Part shown: positions 25,675 through 35,944 of the stretch, one piece after another
How the letters are laid out: every line of letters starts with the position of its first letter
How positions within the stretch are numbered: the stretch's first letter is position 1
NCBI GenBank assembly: GCA_023667315.1
Contig: JAMPAI010000017.1
Coordinates: 1 to 37,988, forward strand
Length of the DNA stretch: 37,988 nucleotides
Direction: 5' to 3'
Origin: Ruminococcus flavefaciens
GTDB taxonomy: Bacteria > Bacteroidota > Bacteroidia > Bacteroidales > P3
The notes under the pieces: model-generated
The model's database searches: none
Told to the model about the DNA's origin: nothing
Seen by the model: the letters and a program-made list of their open reading frames with translations, nothing else
Position numbers and translations under genes: made by a program

Positions 25675-28608
25675 ATGAAAAAAATGCTTGTTTCGTTGGG
25701 ACTGTCGGTCAGTGTCTTGCTGTCGGCCGCTTTGGCTCAGCCGACAATGCTTAAAACCAAGACGGCCTCAACCGTTGCGACATCTTCCGATGTTCAACAA
25801 TCATCCAAAACCAATCCTCGGATTGTAGAAAGAGTCTCTGCACAACTGGCCGCCCAAAAGGCAGCCGCAGAAGCAAAAAGTGCAAAAGCCGCTGCCGACA
25901 CGATTCCTGACATCTCGGCTCAAGAAATCATATTGCCTGTAGTCGGATGCGAAATCGACGGTCCGATTGAAATCTCGCTTGTTGTGGCCAACAGCGGCAA
26001 AACCGCCATCGATTCCTATACCATCTGGTATACGATTAAAGGAGGCACCGATACCGTAAAACAGCAAGTGGATGCAAAATTGGATACAGGAAAATCCGTT
26101 ACCCATACCTTCACCACCAAAATGGCTGAACTGAAAGAGGATTCGCTTTATATCGTTTACGCGGGCATAACTCCCCTCGAAGGAGAAAAAGCCCTATATA
26201 ACAACAAAACCGAACGCCGAATCATCAAAAAGGCACCGGCAACGCTTCCTTATAAATTCAGTGTAGCAAACAACGACTTCATGACCTCCAACGAAGATGC
26301 CTGGGCTTTCAGCAAGACCGATGATGAAATCACCGCTTACATCGGATACCTCAATATTCCCGTGGTTTCCCGTTGCTTTAACCTGACCGGCGGCAAACAT
26401 TACCGCCTTACCTACGAATTTTTTGCCGGCTTAAAATTCTTATTTTGGGAATATTCTGAAACATACAGCATCTATTTTGGCAAAACGTCGGACCCCTTAT
26501 CCGAATGGGATTCCGTTTACCGCAGCGAAAGCGGATTTATTGAAGACTATCAGGTGCACGAAGTAACCTTCTCCCCGAAAGAAGACGGAACCTATGCTTT
26601 CTTTTTCCAAGTGGAAGAATCCGGTGTAATGGGTATCCTGAATATATCACTGGCGGAAATGGCAGACCATGACATCCGCCTGAACGAATTCACCACCGGC
26701 TTGTCCCGCCTGCTTCCAATCAAGCATGTAAACCGGGATATCGCCATCACCACCACAATTGAAAACAGGGGCGTTCTGGACATCGACAAGACCAATGTTT
26801 CCATCAATCTGAATGGGAATGTTATCGGAAAACAGGAAGTTTCGAACCTCAGCCCCGATTCCATTCATTCCTCCGAATTTACGATGGAACTTAACGGACT
26901 GAACGTGAATGACCAAATAGAACTGATTGCCACCGCCTCTATCGAAAACGAACCGGAAGCCTATCTGTTCGATGACACCATTACCAAAACTTTGGAAATA
27001 ACCGACTCCATCATGGCTTTCGACTATATCACGGAAACATTTTTCGACTCCACCGGTATCGGTGAATCTAGCCCCATTGGGGTCGGTCTTCCCTTCAGGC
27101 TTACCGTAAAAGACACCCTGACCGCCGTTTCCATCGCCTGGGCAAAAACTGACGTTCAAAAAACGGTAGGCATCCGCATTCAGGAATGGGATCCCGCCAC
27201 CCTGATTCCCGGCAAAAAGATTTACGAAACCTCGGTACGGAGAGGGACGACAATCGGTTTTTATGAATATCCAATGCCTTCCATTATCCTGGATGCAGGT
27301 TATTATATGATTTCCGCCATGCAGTTGACCGATGAAAACTACGGTCTGCTGGCCGACGGCACCGAAGATGGCTCGCTCTATATTTCTACCTACAGCCCCG
27401 CCCGCCTTATCACCGGATTCGGAACCCCGGGTATCCGCGCCGTTTTCGGCACCGGCAAACCGATGGAAAAAGACATCTTCGTTGAAGAAATCACCAAGCC
27501 TGCCAAATCGGCTCTGTTTGCTGAAAACCAGGAAGTGACCGCCACGGTGGGCAGCAACGGATATGCCGACGCCAAGGTGCCTGTTTCCCTAATGGTAAAC
27601 GGCAAGGTGGTGGATACAAAGACCGTGAGCATTGAAGCCTATGGAAAGACCGAAGTGTCCTTTACCGCCGACCTGTCCGCACCCGATACCGAATTCGAAT
27701 TGACCGTGTTCGCCGCCTTGGAAGGGGATGAAGATCCCGCAAACGACACGGCCCGCAAAACCATCAAATCCTTCCCCGAACCGAATCCTTACGTAATGGA
27801 CTGGGAATACTGCGAAGACTTCATCATCGACAACTTCACCCCCGCATGGAGAGCGATCGACGTGGATAAGGCGATGACTTGGGGAATCGATGGCTGTTAC
27901 TTTCCCAACAGCGGCAGTGCCTTTGCCTTTATCGCCTTCAATCCAGACGTCGCGGATCTTACCAATTTCGGCGGGGCGACCCACGGCGGAGACCGCTATG
28001 GCGCCGCCTTGTCGGCCCGGGCCGACTCCAACAACGACTGGCTGGTGTCCCCGAAATTGAAATTATTGGGAGAGGATGCCGAAATGAACTTTTTCGTGAG
28101 GTCTTACAACGCTCAATACGGATTGGAACGCTATAATGTTCTGGTTTCGCCCTCCGATGAGGATCTGGATAGTTTTATTCAAATCGGTGAAACCCGCGAA
28201 GCTCCTGCCGGCGCATGGAATGAAGTAAAGATCGATTTGGGCGACTATGCGGGCAAGGAAATACACGTGGCCATTCAATGCGTTTCGAAAGGGGCTTTCA
28301 TGTTTATGATCGATGACATCACGGTGTTCCCCGGCACTTCCAACACCGGCAATGCCAATACGGTGAACATCGCTTCCCATCTGTCGCTCTATCCGAATCC
28401 CGCCCATGAGATGATCAACATCCATGCCGAAGGCGTGAACATCAACCAAGTATCGATATTCAACCTCAGCGGCATGATGCTGTACAACTCCAAAACCTTG
28501 AACCAAAGCGATTTCCGTTACAGCACGAGCGGCCTCAACACCGGCATTTACTTTGCCCGCGTCATAACGGATCAGGGTTCCGCCGTTCTCAAGTTCGTGG
28601 TTCAGTAA
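25675..28608 (+). CDS. Large T9SS-secreted protein with choice-of-anchor J (cleaved adhesin) domain
   Basis: The protein has 977 aa. The signal peptide is residues 1-22 (LSVSVLLSAALAQ). A low-complexity Ala/Lys region follows (about 40-75), then several beta-rich, CARDB-like modules (about 85-180, 340-450 and 600-700) with the recurring pattern of adhesin extension domains. About residues 707-882 resemble a choice-of-anchor J/cleaved-adhesin jelly-roll (DWEYCEDFIIDNFTPAWRAI; SNNDWLVSPKLKLL; FMFMIDDITVF). Residues 903-977 are a Por-type sorting tail (LSLYPNPAHEMINI; VSIFNLSGMMLYN; GIYFARV). The inferred location is the cell surface or medium, with adhesion or polymer binding possible; no catalytic motif is seen. 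It has its own promoter, structured leader and terminator, so it is monocistronic. Confidence 0.85.
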   Translation: MKKMLVSLGLSVSVLLSAALAQPTMLKTKTASTVATSSDVQQSSKTNPRIVERVSAQLAAQKAAAEAKSAKAAADTIPDISAQEIILPVVGCEIDGPIEISLVVANSGKTAIDSYTIWYTIKGGTDTVKQQVDAKLDTGKSVTHTFTTKMAELKEDSLYIVYAGITPLEGEKALYNNKTERRIIKKAPATLPYKFSVANNDFMTSNEDAWAFSKTDDEITAYIGYLNIPVVSRCFNLTGGKHYRLTYEFFAGLKFLFWEYSETYSIYFGKTSDPLSEWDSVYRSESGFIEDYQVHEVTFSPKEDGTYAFFFQVEESGVMGILNISLAEMADHDIRLNEFTTGLSRLLPIKHVNRDIAITTTIENRGVLDIDKTNVSINLNGNVIGKQEVSNLSPDSIHSSEFTMELNGLNVNDQIELIATASIENEPEAYLFDDTITKTLEITDSIMAFDYITETFFDSTGIGESSPIGVGLPFRLTVKDTLTAVSIAWAKTDVQKTVGIRIQEWDPATLIPGKKIYETSVRRGTTIGFYEYPMPSIILDAGYYMISAMQLTDENYGLLADGTEDGSLYISTYSPARLITGFGTPGIRAVFGTGKPMEKDIFVEEITKPAKSALFAENQEVTATVGSNGYADAKVPVSLMVNGKVVDTKTVSIEAYGKTEVSFTADLSAPDTEFELTVFAALEGDEDPANDTARKTIKSFPEPNPYVMDWEYCEDFIIDNFTPAWRAIDVDKAMTWGIDGCYFPNSGSAFAFIAFNPDVADLTNFGGATHGGDRYGAALSARADSNNDWLVSPKLKLLGEDAEMNFFVRSYNAQYGLERYNVLVSPSDEDLDSFIQIGETREAPAGAWNEVKIDLGDYAGKEIHVAIQCVSKGAFMFMIDDITVFPGTSNTGNANTVNIASHLSLYPNPAHEMINIHAEGVNINQVSIFNLSGMMLYNSKTLNQSDFRYSTSGLNTGIYFARVITDQGSAVLKFVVQ

Positions 28609-28642
28609 GCTTTTGCACGGACTCCGGAACGGAAGTTCCCCC

Positions 28643-28680
28643 AAAGGAGCGGCGAAACAAGTTTCGCCGCTCCTTTTCTT
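28643..28680 (+). terminator. Intrinsic terminator after the secreted protein gene
   Basis: A perfect 15-bp stem (AAAGGAGCGGCGAAA at 28643-28657 with 28662-28676, loop CAAG) is followed by TCTT. It lies 35 nt past the stop codon. Confidence 0.88.
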
Positions 28681-28719
28681 TAAGGGCAATTTAATCCGTT
28701 GACAAAAACAAATTCTTCG

Positions 28720-28727
28720 TACCTTTG
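28720..28727 (+). promoter_or_regulatory. Promoter box of enolase (TACCTTTG)
   Basis: A perfect TAnnTTTG, with GTTG 18 bp upstream (28698-28701) as a degenerate -33 element. The predicted start is near 28731, leaving a 63-nt leader. Confidence 0.65.
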
Positions 28728-28731
28728 TGCC

Positions 28732-28764
28732 CCTTGAAAAACTCCCCTGTGGGGTTTGGAAAGG
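28732..28764 (+). promoter_or_regulatory. Possible hairpin at the 5' end of the eno leader
   Basis: CCCC (28744-28747) pairs with GGGG (28751-28754), AAA (28739-28741) with TTT (28755-28757), and CCTT (28732-28735) with AAGG (28761-28764), with a small bulge and a 3x3 internal loop. It begins at the predicted transcript start. It is less stable than the leader hairpin at 25564. Confidence 0.35.
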
Positions 28765-28775
28765 ATTGTTTATGA

Positions 28776-30083
<1,308 letters not shown>

Positions 30084-30115
30084 TCTGAATTCCGCGGACC
30101 CGTTCCGCCCTCGGT

Positions 30116-30163
30116 AAAGAGGTTGCCTGTAAACGCTTGCGCGTGGTCGGGCAACCTCTTTTT
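30116..30163 (+). terminator. Intrinsic terminator after eno
   Basis: AAAGAGGTTGCC (30116-30127) pairs with GGCAACCTCTTT (30150-30161), 12 bp with a 22-nt loop, followed by TT. It separates eno from the patatin-like gene. Confidence 0.85.
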
Positions 30164-30181
30164 ATATCGGGCGCTTTTTCC

Positions 30182-30189
30182 TACATTTG
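30182..30189 (+). promoter_or_regulatory. TACATTTG box immediately before the patatin-like gene
   Basis: A perfect TAnnTTTG whose final G is separated from the ATG at 30195 by only 5 nt. Transcription would begin about at the start codon, so the message may be leaderless. The -33 position falls in the T-run of the eno terminator and is not a clear TTTG. Confidence 0.5.
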
Positions 30190-30194
30190 CCTTG

Positions 30195-32507
30195 ATGAGA
30201 AAAGTTTTCCACCTACTGCTGTTTATTACTCTCCTATTGGTTCTTATGCCGTCGTTACCGGCACAGGACACCGACACATTGCCGCCGTTGGAGGGGAAAC
30301 GGCCGCGCGTGGGCGTGGTGCTGAGCGGCGGCGGAGCCAAAGGCATGGCGCATGTGGGCGTACTCAAGGTGCTGGAAGAACTGAACATTCCCATCGACTA
30401 TATTGCCGGAACCAGCATGGGCTCGATTATCGGCGGGCTGTACGCCTACGGCTACACGGCACACGAACTGGACTCGATCTTGCGCGCCACCGACTGGAGC
30501 CAGCTGCTGAGCGACGCCCCCGACTGGCGCGACGTGTTTTACGTAAACAAGGACGCCTACTTCCTGAACCTGCCTTGGTCCTGGAAATCGAAAGAGGAAA
30601 AGACAAACTTCGCCCCGGTAGGCCTGCTCAAAGGACAACATGTCGAAAACCTCTTCTATACGCTCACTTCCCGATCCTACCGGTACAAGACATTCGAAGA
30701 CTTCAACATTCCCTTTTTCTGCGTGGCGGCAAATATCGCCAACGGTCAGCCGGCCTACCTCGACAGCGGCAACCTTGCACTGGCCATGCGGGCCTCGATG
30801 GCCATTCCCAGCGTGTTCACGCCCGTAAAGCTCGACACAATGGTGCTGGTGGACGGCGGGGTGCTCAACAACTTTCCCGTGGACAAGATGAAGGAAAAGA
30901 ACGTGGCGGACATCATCATCGGGGTGGACGTGGGATTTTCGTATGCCGGAGCCGAACACATATCCAACTTCATGGACGTGTTGGAAGAGGTGATCTTCAT
31001 GGGTTCCAAAACGCGCGTGATGAATAACCGCACCATGTGCGACGTGTTCATCAAGCCCGACATGACAGGTCTGAGCACGGCTTCGTTCAATAAGGCGGAC
31101 TCCATTCTGGCCCGCGGGGAAAACGCCGCGCGCGATTCGCTTATCTACGCCCGCTTGCAATGGGTCGCCGACACCGTGGCACGCTACCGGCCGAATCCCC
31201 CCAAAGAGAAACGCCCCTACCTGCCGCCCGAAGACGTATATGTCTCGCGCATTGAATACAACGGACTGAAATCCTTCAACCGTTCCTATGTGAACCAGTT
31301 CATGCAGGTGGAGACGGGCAAGAAAGTAAAGCTGGCCGACATCACCCAGGGGGTGAACCGGCTTTACGGAACGAGGAAATTCAGCACCGTATCCTACGAG
31401 TTCAAGGTGGATGAGGAGGATCCTTACGCGACCGTGCTGGCGCTCAATATGGAAGAATCGCCCTCCAATTCGTTCAAGGTGGGGGGACGCTACGACAACA
31501 TCCGTATGGCGGGGTTGCTGGCCGGTGTGGAACTGCAGGACTTCGGCCTAAAGAACTCGGTGGTCACGCTGGATATCGAGCTGTCGAAGATGCCGGCCGT
31601 TTCGGCGAACTTCCGCTTTACCCCCCGGTGGCAGCGCAAGAAAGCCAGATATTCGTTCTGGGTACCCACGCTCGGGGTCGGTCTGGATTACTTCAACTTC
31701 TACTCCTACCTGTACCGGAATCCCGAAAACCGGAGACGGCGCACTTCCGATATGACCGCCAACCGCTACAAGGCCAAGATTTACGCCCAGTCCTCCTGGC
31801 GCACCAATGTATTGGGTGTCGGTTTCGCCTATGAATTCTCCAACAACAAAATACGGCTCTCCAACCCTGACTCCATAAACCGACACGACATCTACAACAA
31901 CCATCACGTTTATCCCTACTTTTACTACCGGCACGACAATTTTGACAAGAAATTCTACCCGAACAAAGGTTTCAAGATGACCTTGGACGCGTCTTTTCCC
32001 ATACTCTTAGGAAAGAACGACAGAGGCGACGGCCGAAAGGCGTCCGACTTTTTCCTGAGCGTGTACTGGAAAGGGGATTTCGCCATTCCCGCCGGCAAGC
32101 GGATCACGTTCTACCCCGGCTTCACCATCGGGCTGACCCCCGTGAAGAACCATGCCATCGTACCCATACAGCACCAGTTCTTTCAGGGCGGCTGCGCGGA
32201 TTTGAGTTCCATGTACACCACCATGATGCCGGGCGTGCTCCTGGGGCAGTCGAGCGGCTATCAATTGGTGAACCTGCGGCTCACGGCCCAGGTAATGATC
32301 ATCAAGAACCTCTATTTCAGCCTGCGGGGAGGCATCGGGAAGGCCGATTACGAACTGAACGACTTTATACGCCACTACGACCGCCTGATTTACGGCGGAA
32401 ACATCGGCCTGTCTTACAACACGCCCATCGGCCCGGTGGGATTGAGTTTCCAGACTTCCAACGTCAACAGCTTCAACGTATTCCTGCACATCGGATATTG
32501 GTTCTAA
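30195..32507 (+). CDS. Patatin-like phospholipase fused to a POTRA and Omp85-type beta-barrel
   Basis: The protein has 770 aa. The signal peptide (about 1-23) leads into a patatin domain with the oxyanion motif GGGAKG (45-50), the nucleophile Ser74 in GTSMG and the catalytic Asp220 in DGG. One POTRA-like domain follows (about 346-407, RIEYNGLKSFNRSYVNQFMQ). The rest (about 420-770) is beta-strand rich and ends in an aromatic residue like outer-membrane barrels (FLHIGYWF). This architecture matches the PlpD/type Vd group, in which the barrel anchors or secretes a lipid hydrolase. In Bacteroidota the patatin part probably stays in the periplasm or at the surface, which sequence cannot settle. 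ATG 30195 is chosen because the signal peptide starts there; an upstream in-frame start at 30123 lies in the eno terminator. The 3' end overlaps the convergent DUF4249-like gene by 35 bp. Confidence 0.9.
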   Translation: MRKVFHLLLFITLLLVLMPSLPAQDTDTLPPLEGKRPRVGVVLSGGGAKGMAHVGVLKVLEELNIPIDYIAGTSMGSIIGGLYAYGYTAHELDSILRATDWSQLLSDAPDWRDVFYVNKDAYFLNLPWSWKSKEEKTNFAPVGLLKGQHVENLFYTLTSRSYRYKTFEDFNIPFFCVAANIANGQPAYLDSGNLALAMRASMAIPSVFTPVKLDTMVLVDGGVLNNFPVDKMKEKNVADIIIGVDVGFSYAGAEHISNFMDVLEEVIFMGSKTRVMNNRTMCDVFIKPDMTGLSTASFNKADSILARGENAARDSLIYARLQWVADTVARYRPNPPKEKRPYLPPEDVYVSRIEYNGLKSFNRSYVNQFMQVETGKKVKLADITQGVNRLYGTRKFSTVSYEFKVDEEDPYATVLALNMEESPSNSFKVGGRYDNIRMAGLLAGVELQDFGLKNSVVTLDIELSKMPAVSANFRFTPRWQRKKARYSFWVPTLGVGLDYFNFYSYLYRNPENRRRRTSDMTANRYKAKIYAQSSWRTNVLGVGFAYEFSNNKIRLSNPDSINRHDIYNNHHVYPYFYYRHDNFDKKFYPNKGFKMTLDASFPILLGKNDRGDGRKASDFFLSVYWKGDFAIPAGKRITFYPGFTIGLTPVKNHAIVPIQHQFFQGGCADLSSMYTTMMPGVLLGQSSGYQLVNLRLTAQVMIIKNLYFSLRGGIGKADYELNDFIRHYDRLIYGGNIGLSYNTPIGPVGLSFQTSNVNSFNVFLHIGYWF

Positions 32508-33465
32508 TCCGATTCTTACTTATACTTACCGTTGTTTGAGCGGGGATTTCCGGCCTTTTGCCCACCGTGCAGGAGGCTTTCGCCAACGAATAGACCGCGA
32601 AGTAGCCGAACGCATCGTTGCTGACATTGCCCTCGATATTGGCCGGCGCCGCGCTGAAAACGGGAATGCTGGTGGAGATGGCGCTGCGCACCTGGCTGAT
32701 ATAGCTGTTGTAGCCTTCGGTAAGGCTATAGCCTATCAGGGTAAGGGTGTCGCCTTCATGAACGATCACCTTCAGAAGATCGGCGATTTCTTCGGTTGAA
32801 TCGGGAAAGAAATACATGGAGACCCCGCGCAGATACAGGCCCGATGAAAAGTTATCGGGAAAAAGGTACATATTGGTGATACTGTCTTCATACACCTTTC
32901 CGTTTACGGCATAGCTGAAACCGTAGTATTCCTTGGTGGGGGGATCCTGCGCATAGACCAACAGGTTCCAGCCTAAGTACGAGCCGTAGCCGAACGGCGG
33001 CAACGGAAGCCCATAGACCGCCTTGGCCGAGTCGATGGGCGGCATGAAGGGCATGGTGGCCTGCGCCTCGTAATGCTCGCGCGTGCCGGTACCGTGCAGG
33101 TCGGCCCAGATATGCAGCTGATAGGTCTCGCCCATGACGCCGTACACATCTGGCGCGGAGACATACCAGGAAGGCATCGTATCGACGGGCGTAAAGTCGA
33201 TGCGCCTGCCGCGTTCGTCGGTGATATAGACCTCGGCACCGGCCACGCCTATATCGTCGATTTCCGGGTCGAAATAATCGCAGGTGCGGCTCAACTTAAC
33301 GATATGGGAGGTGGTGTCGTTGGTGAAGCGGGCATCCACCACGAGGCGCACCGCCGAAGAAGACAGTTGCAGTTCTATCCTTTCGCGGCAGCCCGACAGC
33401 ATCCACAGCAGGAAGATTCCGAAAAATATCTTGATAAGCCTGTTCCTTGCCATTTTCCTTACCAT
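32473..33465 (-). CDS. DUF4249-like outer-membrane lipoprotein
   Basis: The protein has 330 aa. The signal peptide ends in a lipobox, LSGC, near residues 23-26, so it should be a lipoprotein. The beta-rich body with RLVVDARFTNDTTSHIVKLS and the end region GNVSNDAFGYFAVYSLAKAS resembles the DUF4249 family, which is commonly paired with TonB-dependent receptors. It follows the receptor gene with a 7-bp overlap (a start at 33453 would remove it), so the pair is probably one outer-membrane uptake unit. The last ~30 residues beyond SLAKAS look unlike the family and run into the convergent patatin gene, so the original stop may have been lost. Confidence 0.75.
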   Translation of the reverse strand: MVRKMARNRLIKIFFGIFLLWMLSGCRERIELQLSSSAVRLVVDARFTNDTTSHIVKLSRTCDYFDPEIDDIGVAGAEVYITDERGRRIDFTPVDTMPSWYVSAPDVYGVMGETYQLHIWADLHGTGTREHYEAQATMPFMPPIDSAKAVYGLPLPPFGYGSYLGWNLLVYAQDPPTKEYYGFSYAVNGKVYEDSITNMYLFPDNFSSGLYLRGVSMYFFPDSTEEIADLLKVIVHEGDTLTLIGYSLTEGYNSYISQVRSAISTSIPVFSAAPANIEGNVSNDAFGYFAVYSLAKASCTVGKRPEIPAQTTVSISKNRIRTNIRCAGIR

Positions 33466-35840
33466 TTGAAGTTGAACGAGACAAAAGGCACGGCCGAGAA
33501 AAGGTAGATCTTCTCGGCGTAGGCGATATTGGGGTTGTCTTTATCCTGACGGAACGACACCGTCCAGGGGTTCTTGCGGGCGTAGGCGTTGTAAAGCCCC
33601 GCCGAAAGGCTCCAGCTGAAGCGCTTGCCCGTATTGGGCTTAGACTTGAAGGTGTAGGACACGTCGAGGCGGTGGTAGTCTTCGAAGCGGTCGGAATTGC
33701 GCTTGCCGTAAACGGGTATGAACTGGCCGTCGATCACGGCCTTGCCTACCGGATAGGTGGTGGGCTGCCCCGAATAGAACACCCAGTTGAAGGAGAGGGA
33801 GTGGCGCGGGTGCGGGTCGATGTTGAGCAGCAGGTTCACCGCGTGCGGCCTGTCCTGGGGCGAGGGATAGGCCTTGCCGTCGTTCACCTGGTCGATGACG
33901 CGCATGGAACGCGAATAGGTGTAGCTGAGCGAGCCGTACACCATGCCTTTCTTGCGCTGTACATACACCTCCACGCCGTAGGCCCAGCCCCTGCCCATGC
34001 GCAGTTCGCCGTAGAGGTCGCTGTTGAGCAGCACGTTGGAATGATCCTTGAAGTCGATGACGTGATGCATGAACTTGTAATAGCCTTCCACCGAGGCCGA
34101 CCACTGCCCGTCCCTGCCCCAGTCGGCACTGAGACCCAGGGCCAGCATATCGGCGGTCTGCGGCCTTACAAACGGATTGGCGGGGAACCAGATATCCATG
34201 GGGTTGCCCGAATTGGAATTGGTGGCCAATTGCAGGTACTGCACGGTGCGGGTGTAGTTGAACTTGAGGCTGATGTCGTGCCTGAACAGCCAGGCGATGC
34301 CCACGCGGGGTTCGAGGCCGTACCAGGTGTGGTAGAAATCGCGCTCGCCCTCGTACACGCGGTCGATGCGCTGGTAGTCTTTGTCGAAGCGGGACACTGA
34401 GTCCTTGCCCTGGTTGGAGAAGGTGCTGAAACGCAGGCCGTACTTGATGGACAGATGCTTGCCGATGGTCTGGCTGTTGCCTACATAGACGGCGCTCTCG
34501 AGGCTGTGCATCTTGTCTTGGTTGAACGCCATCCGCTGCGTCGAATCGAGGAACCCCATGCTCTCGCTCATATGCAGCCTCAGTTCGCCGGGCTGGCAGG
34601 TGTGGTATTTGAACTGCAGGCCGAAGCGGAGGTCGTGGTTGTCGGGCGTGAAAACACCGTCGATCTGAGCGCCGATGTCGGTGATGCGGCTTTTCCACGA
34701 GAAGTCGTAGCCGTCGGCATCGGCCAGCACATCGCTGATATAATCCGTTACATTCACGGTGGTGTTCAGTGCCAAACGGTTCGAGAAAAGATGGGTGTAG
34801 GTAAGCGCCAGCATCTTGTTTCCGAAATTGAGCCCCATCTTGGTTTCCGTCCCCATGCCGAAGCGGTCGCGTCCCATGTAGCCCGACAAAGAGATCTTGT
34901 CCTTATTGTTGTCGAACTTATGCACGATGCGGGCGTTCAGGTCGTAGAAACCTAATTTGGTGCCTTTCATGCCCACCAGGGGCAGGAACATATCGAAGTA
35001 GGTGGTGCGCCCCGACACGAGAAAGGAGGTGTGGTCTTTCCAGATGGGGCCGTCAACGGTGAGCTTGGCCAGCAGCAGCCCCACCCCGCCCTCCAGATGG
35101 TAGTCGTTGAAATTGCCGTCGCGCATCGACACGTCCACCACCGACGACAGCCGGCCGCCGTAGGCGATGGGTATGTCGCCCTTGTAGATCTCCGCGCCGC
35201 CAATCACGTCGTTGTTGAAGACCGAGAAGAAACCGCAGGTATGGGTGGGATTGTAGATCAGGGTGCGGTCGAGCAGGATGGCGTTCTGGTCGAGCCCGCC
35301 GCCGCGCACGCTGAATCCGGAGCTGCTCTCGGAGGCCATGAGCACGCCGGGCAGCATCTGCACGGCCTTGATGATGTCGGCCTCGCCCAAAAGGGCGGGA
35401 ATGCGCTGCACCATCTCGGAAGTGAAGGTGTTCATGCCGATGGTGTTGCGCGCGGCCTGTTGGGCGCGGCTGCCCCGGATCTCCACGCCTTCGAGCTGCA
35501 CGGCATCGGCCTCGAGGTAGAAGTTCTCGGTAAGGTTCCTGGACTTGACCTCGACGCTGCGGCTGATGGTGCCGTAGCCCAGGCTGCTCACCTTAACGGT
35601 GTAGGTGCCGGGAGGCAGTTTAAGCTGGTAGCGGCCGTCGATATCGGACGTGGTGCCCTTGCCCGCGGGTTCAACCCAAACAGCTGCATCGGGCATGGTC
35701 TGCGAGGTCTTCTTGTCCTGGATCCTGCCCGAAAGCAGGTAGGCGGTCTGGGCGTATATACGCCCATGAGCACACAGAACAGCAACGCATATCAACATGC
35801 GCAATATCTCGCGGAAACGATGTCGGAAGCAGTGATTCAC
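33459..35840 (-). CDS. TonB-dependent outer-membrane receptor with carboxypeptidase-like N-terminal domain
   Basis: The protein has 793 aa. The signal peptide (about 1-30, ending IYAQT) is followed by a CarboxypepD_reg-like domain (about 34-115, with GTTSDIDGRYQLKLPPGTYT and SLGYGTISRSVEV). A plug domain follows (about 125-240, with DIIKAVQMLPGVLM and SGFSVRGGGLDQNAILLDRT), then a long barrel ending in aromatic FNFKW. It would import an unidentified ligand using TonB energy. The pairing with a DUF4249-like lipoprotein rather than SusD suggests a substrate other than a typical SusCD glycan, but this is inference. Its promoter is at 35917-35886. Confidence 0.9.
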   Translation of the reverse strand: MNHCFRHRFREILRMLICVAVLCAHGRIYAQTAYLLSGRIQDKKTSQTMPDAAVWVEPAGKGTTSDIDGRYQLKLPPGTYTVKVSSLGYGTISRSVEVKSRNLTENFYLEADAVQLEGVEIRGSRAQQAARNTIGMNTFTSEMVQRIPALLGEADIIKAVQMLPGVLMASESSSGFSVRGGGLDQNAILLDRTLIYNPTHTCGFFSVFNNDVIGGAEIYKGDIPIAYGGRLSSVVDVSMRDGNFNDYHLEGGVGLLLAKLTVDGPIWKDHTSFLVSGRTTYFDMFLPLVGMKGTKLGFYDLNARIVHKFDNNKDKISLSGYMGRDRFGMGTETKMGLNFGNKMLALTYTHLFSNRLALNTTVNVTDYISDVLADADGYDFSWKSRITDIGAQIDGVFTPDNHDLRFGLQFKYHTCQPGELRLHMSESMGFLDSTQRMAFNQDKMHSLESAVYVGNSQTIGKHLSIKYGLRFSTFSNQGKDSVSRFDKDYQRIDRVYEGERDFYHTWYGLEPRVGIAWLFRHDISLKFNYTRTVQYLQLATNSNSGNPMDIWFPANPFVRPQTADMLALGLSADWGRDGQWSASVEGYYKFMHHVIDFKDHSNVLLNSDLYGELRMGRGWAYGVEVYVQRKKGMVYGSLSYTYSRSMRVIDQVNDGKAYPSPQDRPHAVNLLLNIDPHPRHSLSFNWVFYSGQPTTYPVGKAVIDGQFIPVYGKRNSDRFEDYHRLDVSYTFKSKPNTGKRFSWSLSAGLYNAYARKNPWTVSFRQDKDNPNIAYAEKIYLFSAVPFVSFNFKW

Positions 35841-35885
35841 GTATTACCCGTATGAAAGTCTAACAGCGTTTTATGCCGTAAGTGA

Positions 35886-35917
35886 CAAAGGTAAGGGTTC
35901 GCACGGGATTGCGCAAA
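35886..35917 (-). promoter_or_regulatory. Promoter of the TonB-dependent receptor operon
   Basis: On the minus strand TTTG (35917-35914), then exactly 20 bp, then TACCTTTG (35893-35886) is a full -33/-7 promoter. The predicted start near 35882 gives a leader of about 40 nt. It overlaps the divergent toxin-antitoxin promoter region. Confidence 0.75.
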
Positions 35918-35933
35918 TGTGGGGAATATTTCG

Positions 35934-35941
35934 TATCTTTG
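35934..35941 (+). promoter_or_regulatory. TATCTTTG box immediately before the antitoxin gene
   Basis: A perfect TAnnTTTG, with 3 nt between its final G and the ATG at 35945. A transcript starting the usual distance downstream would begin at the A of the ATG (leaderless). Confidence 0.5.
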
Positions 35942-35944
35942 GCT

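Noticed and set aside
33447-34400. 317-aa plus-strand frame opposite the TonB-dependent receptor (also 35031-35855)
   Set aside because: Both are shadows of the receptor, which has clear plug and barrel sequence and a full promoter.
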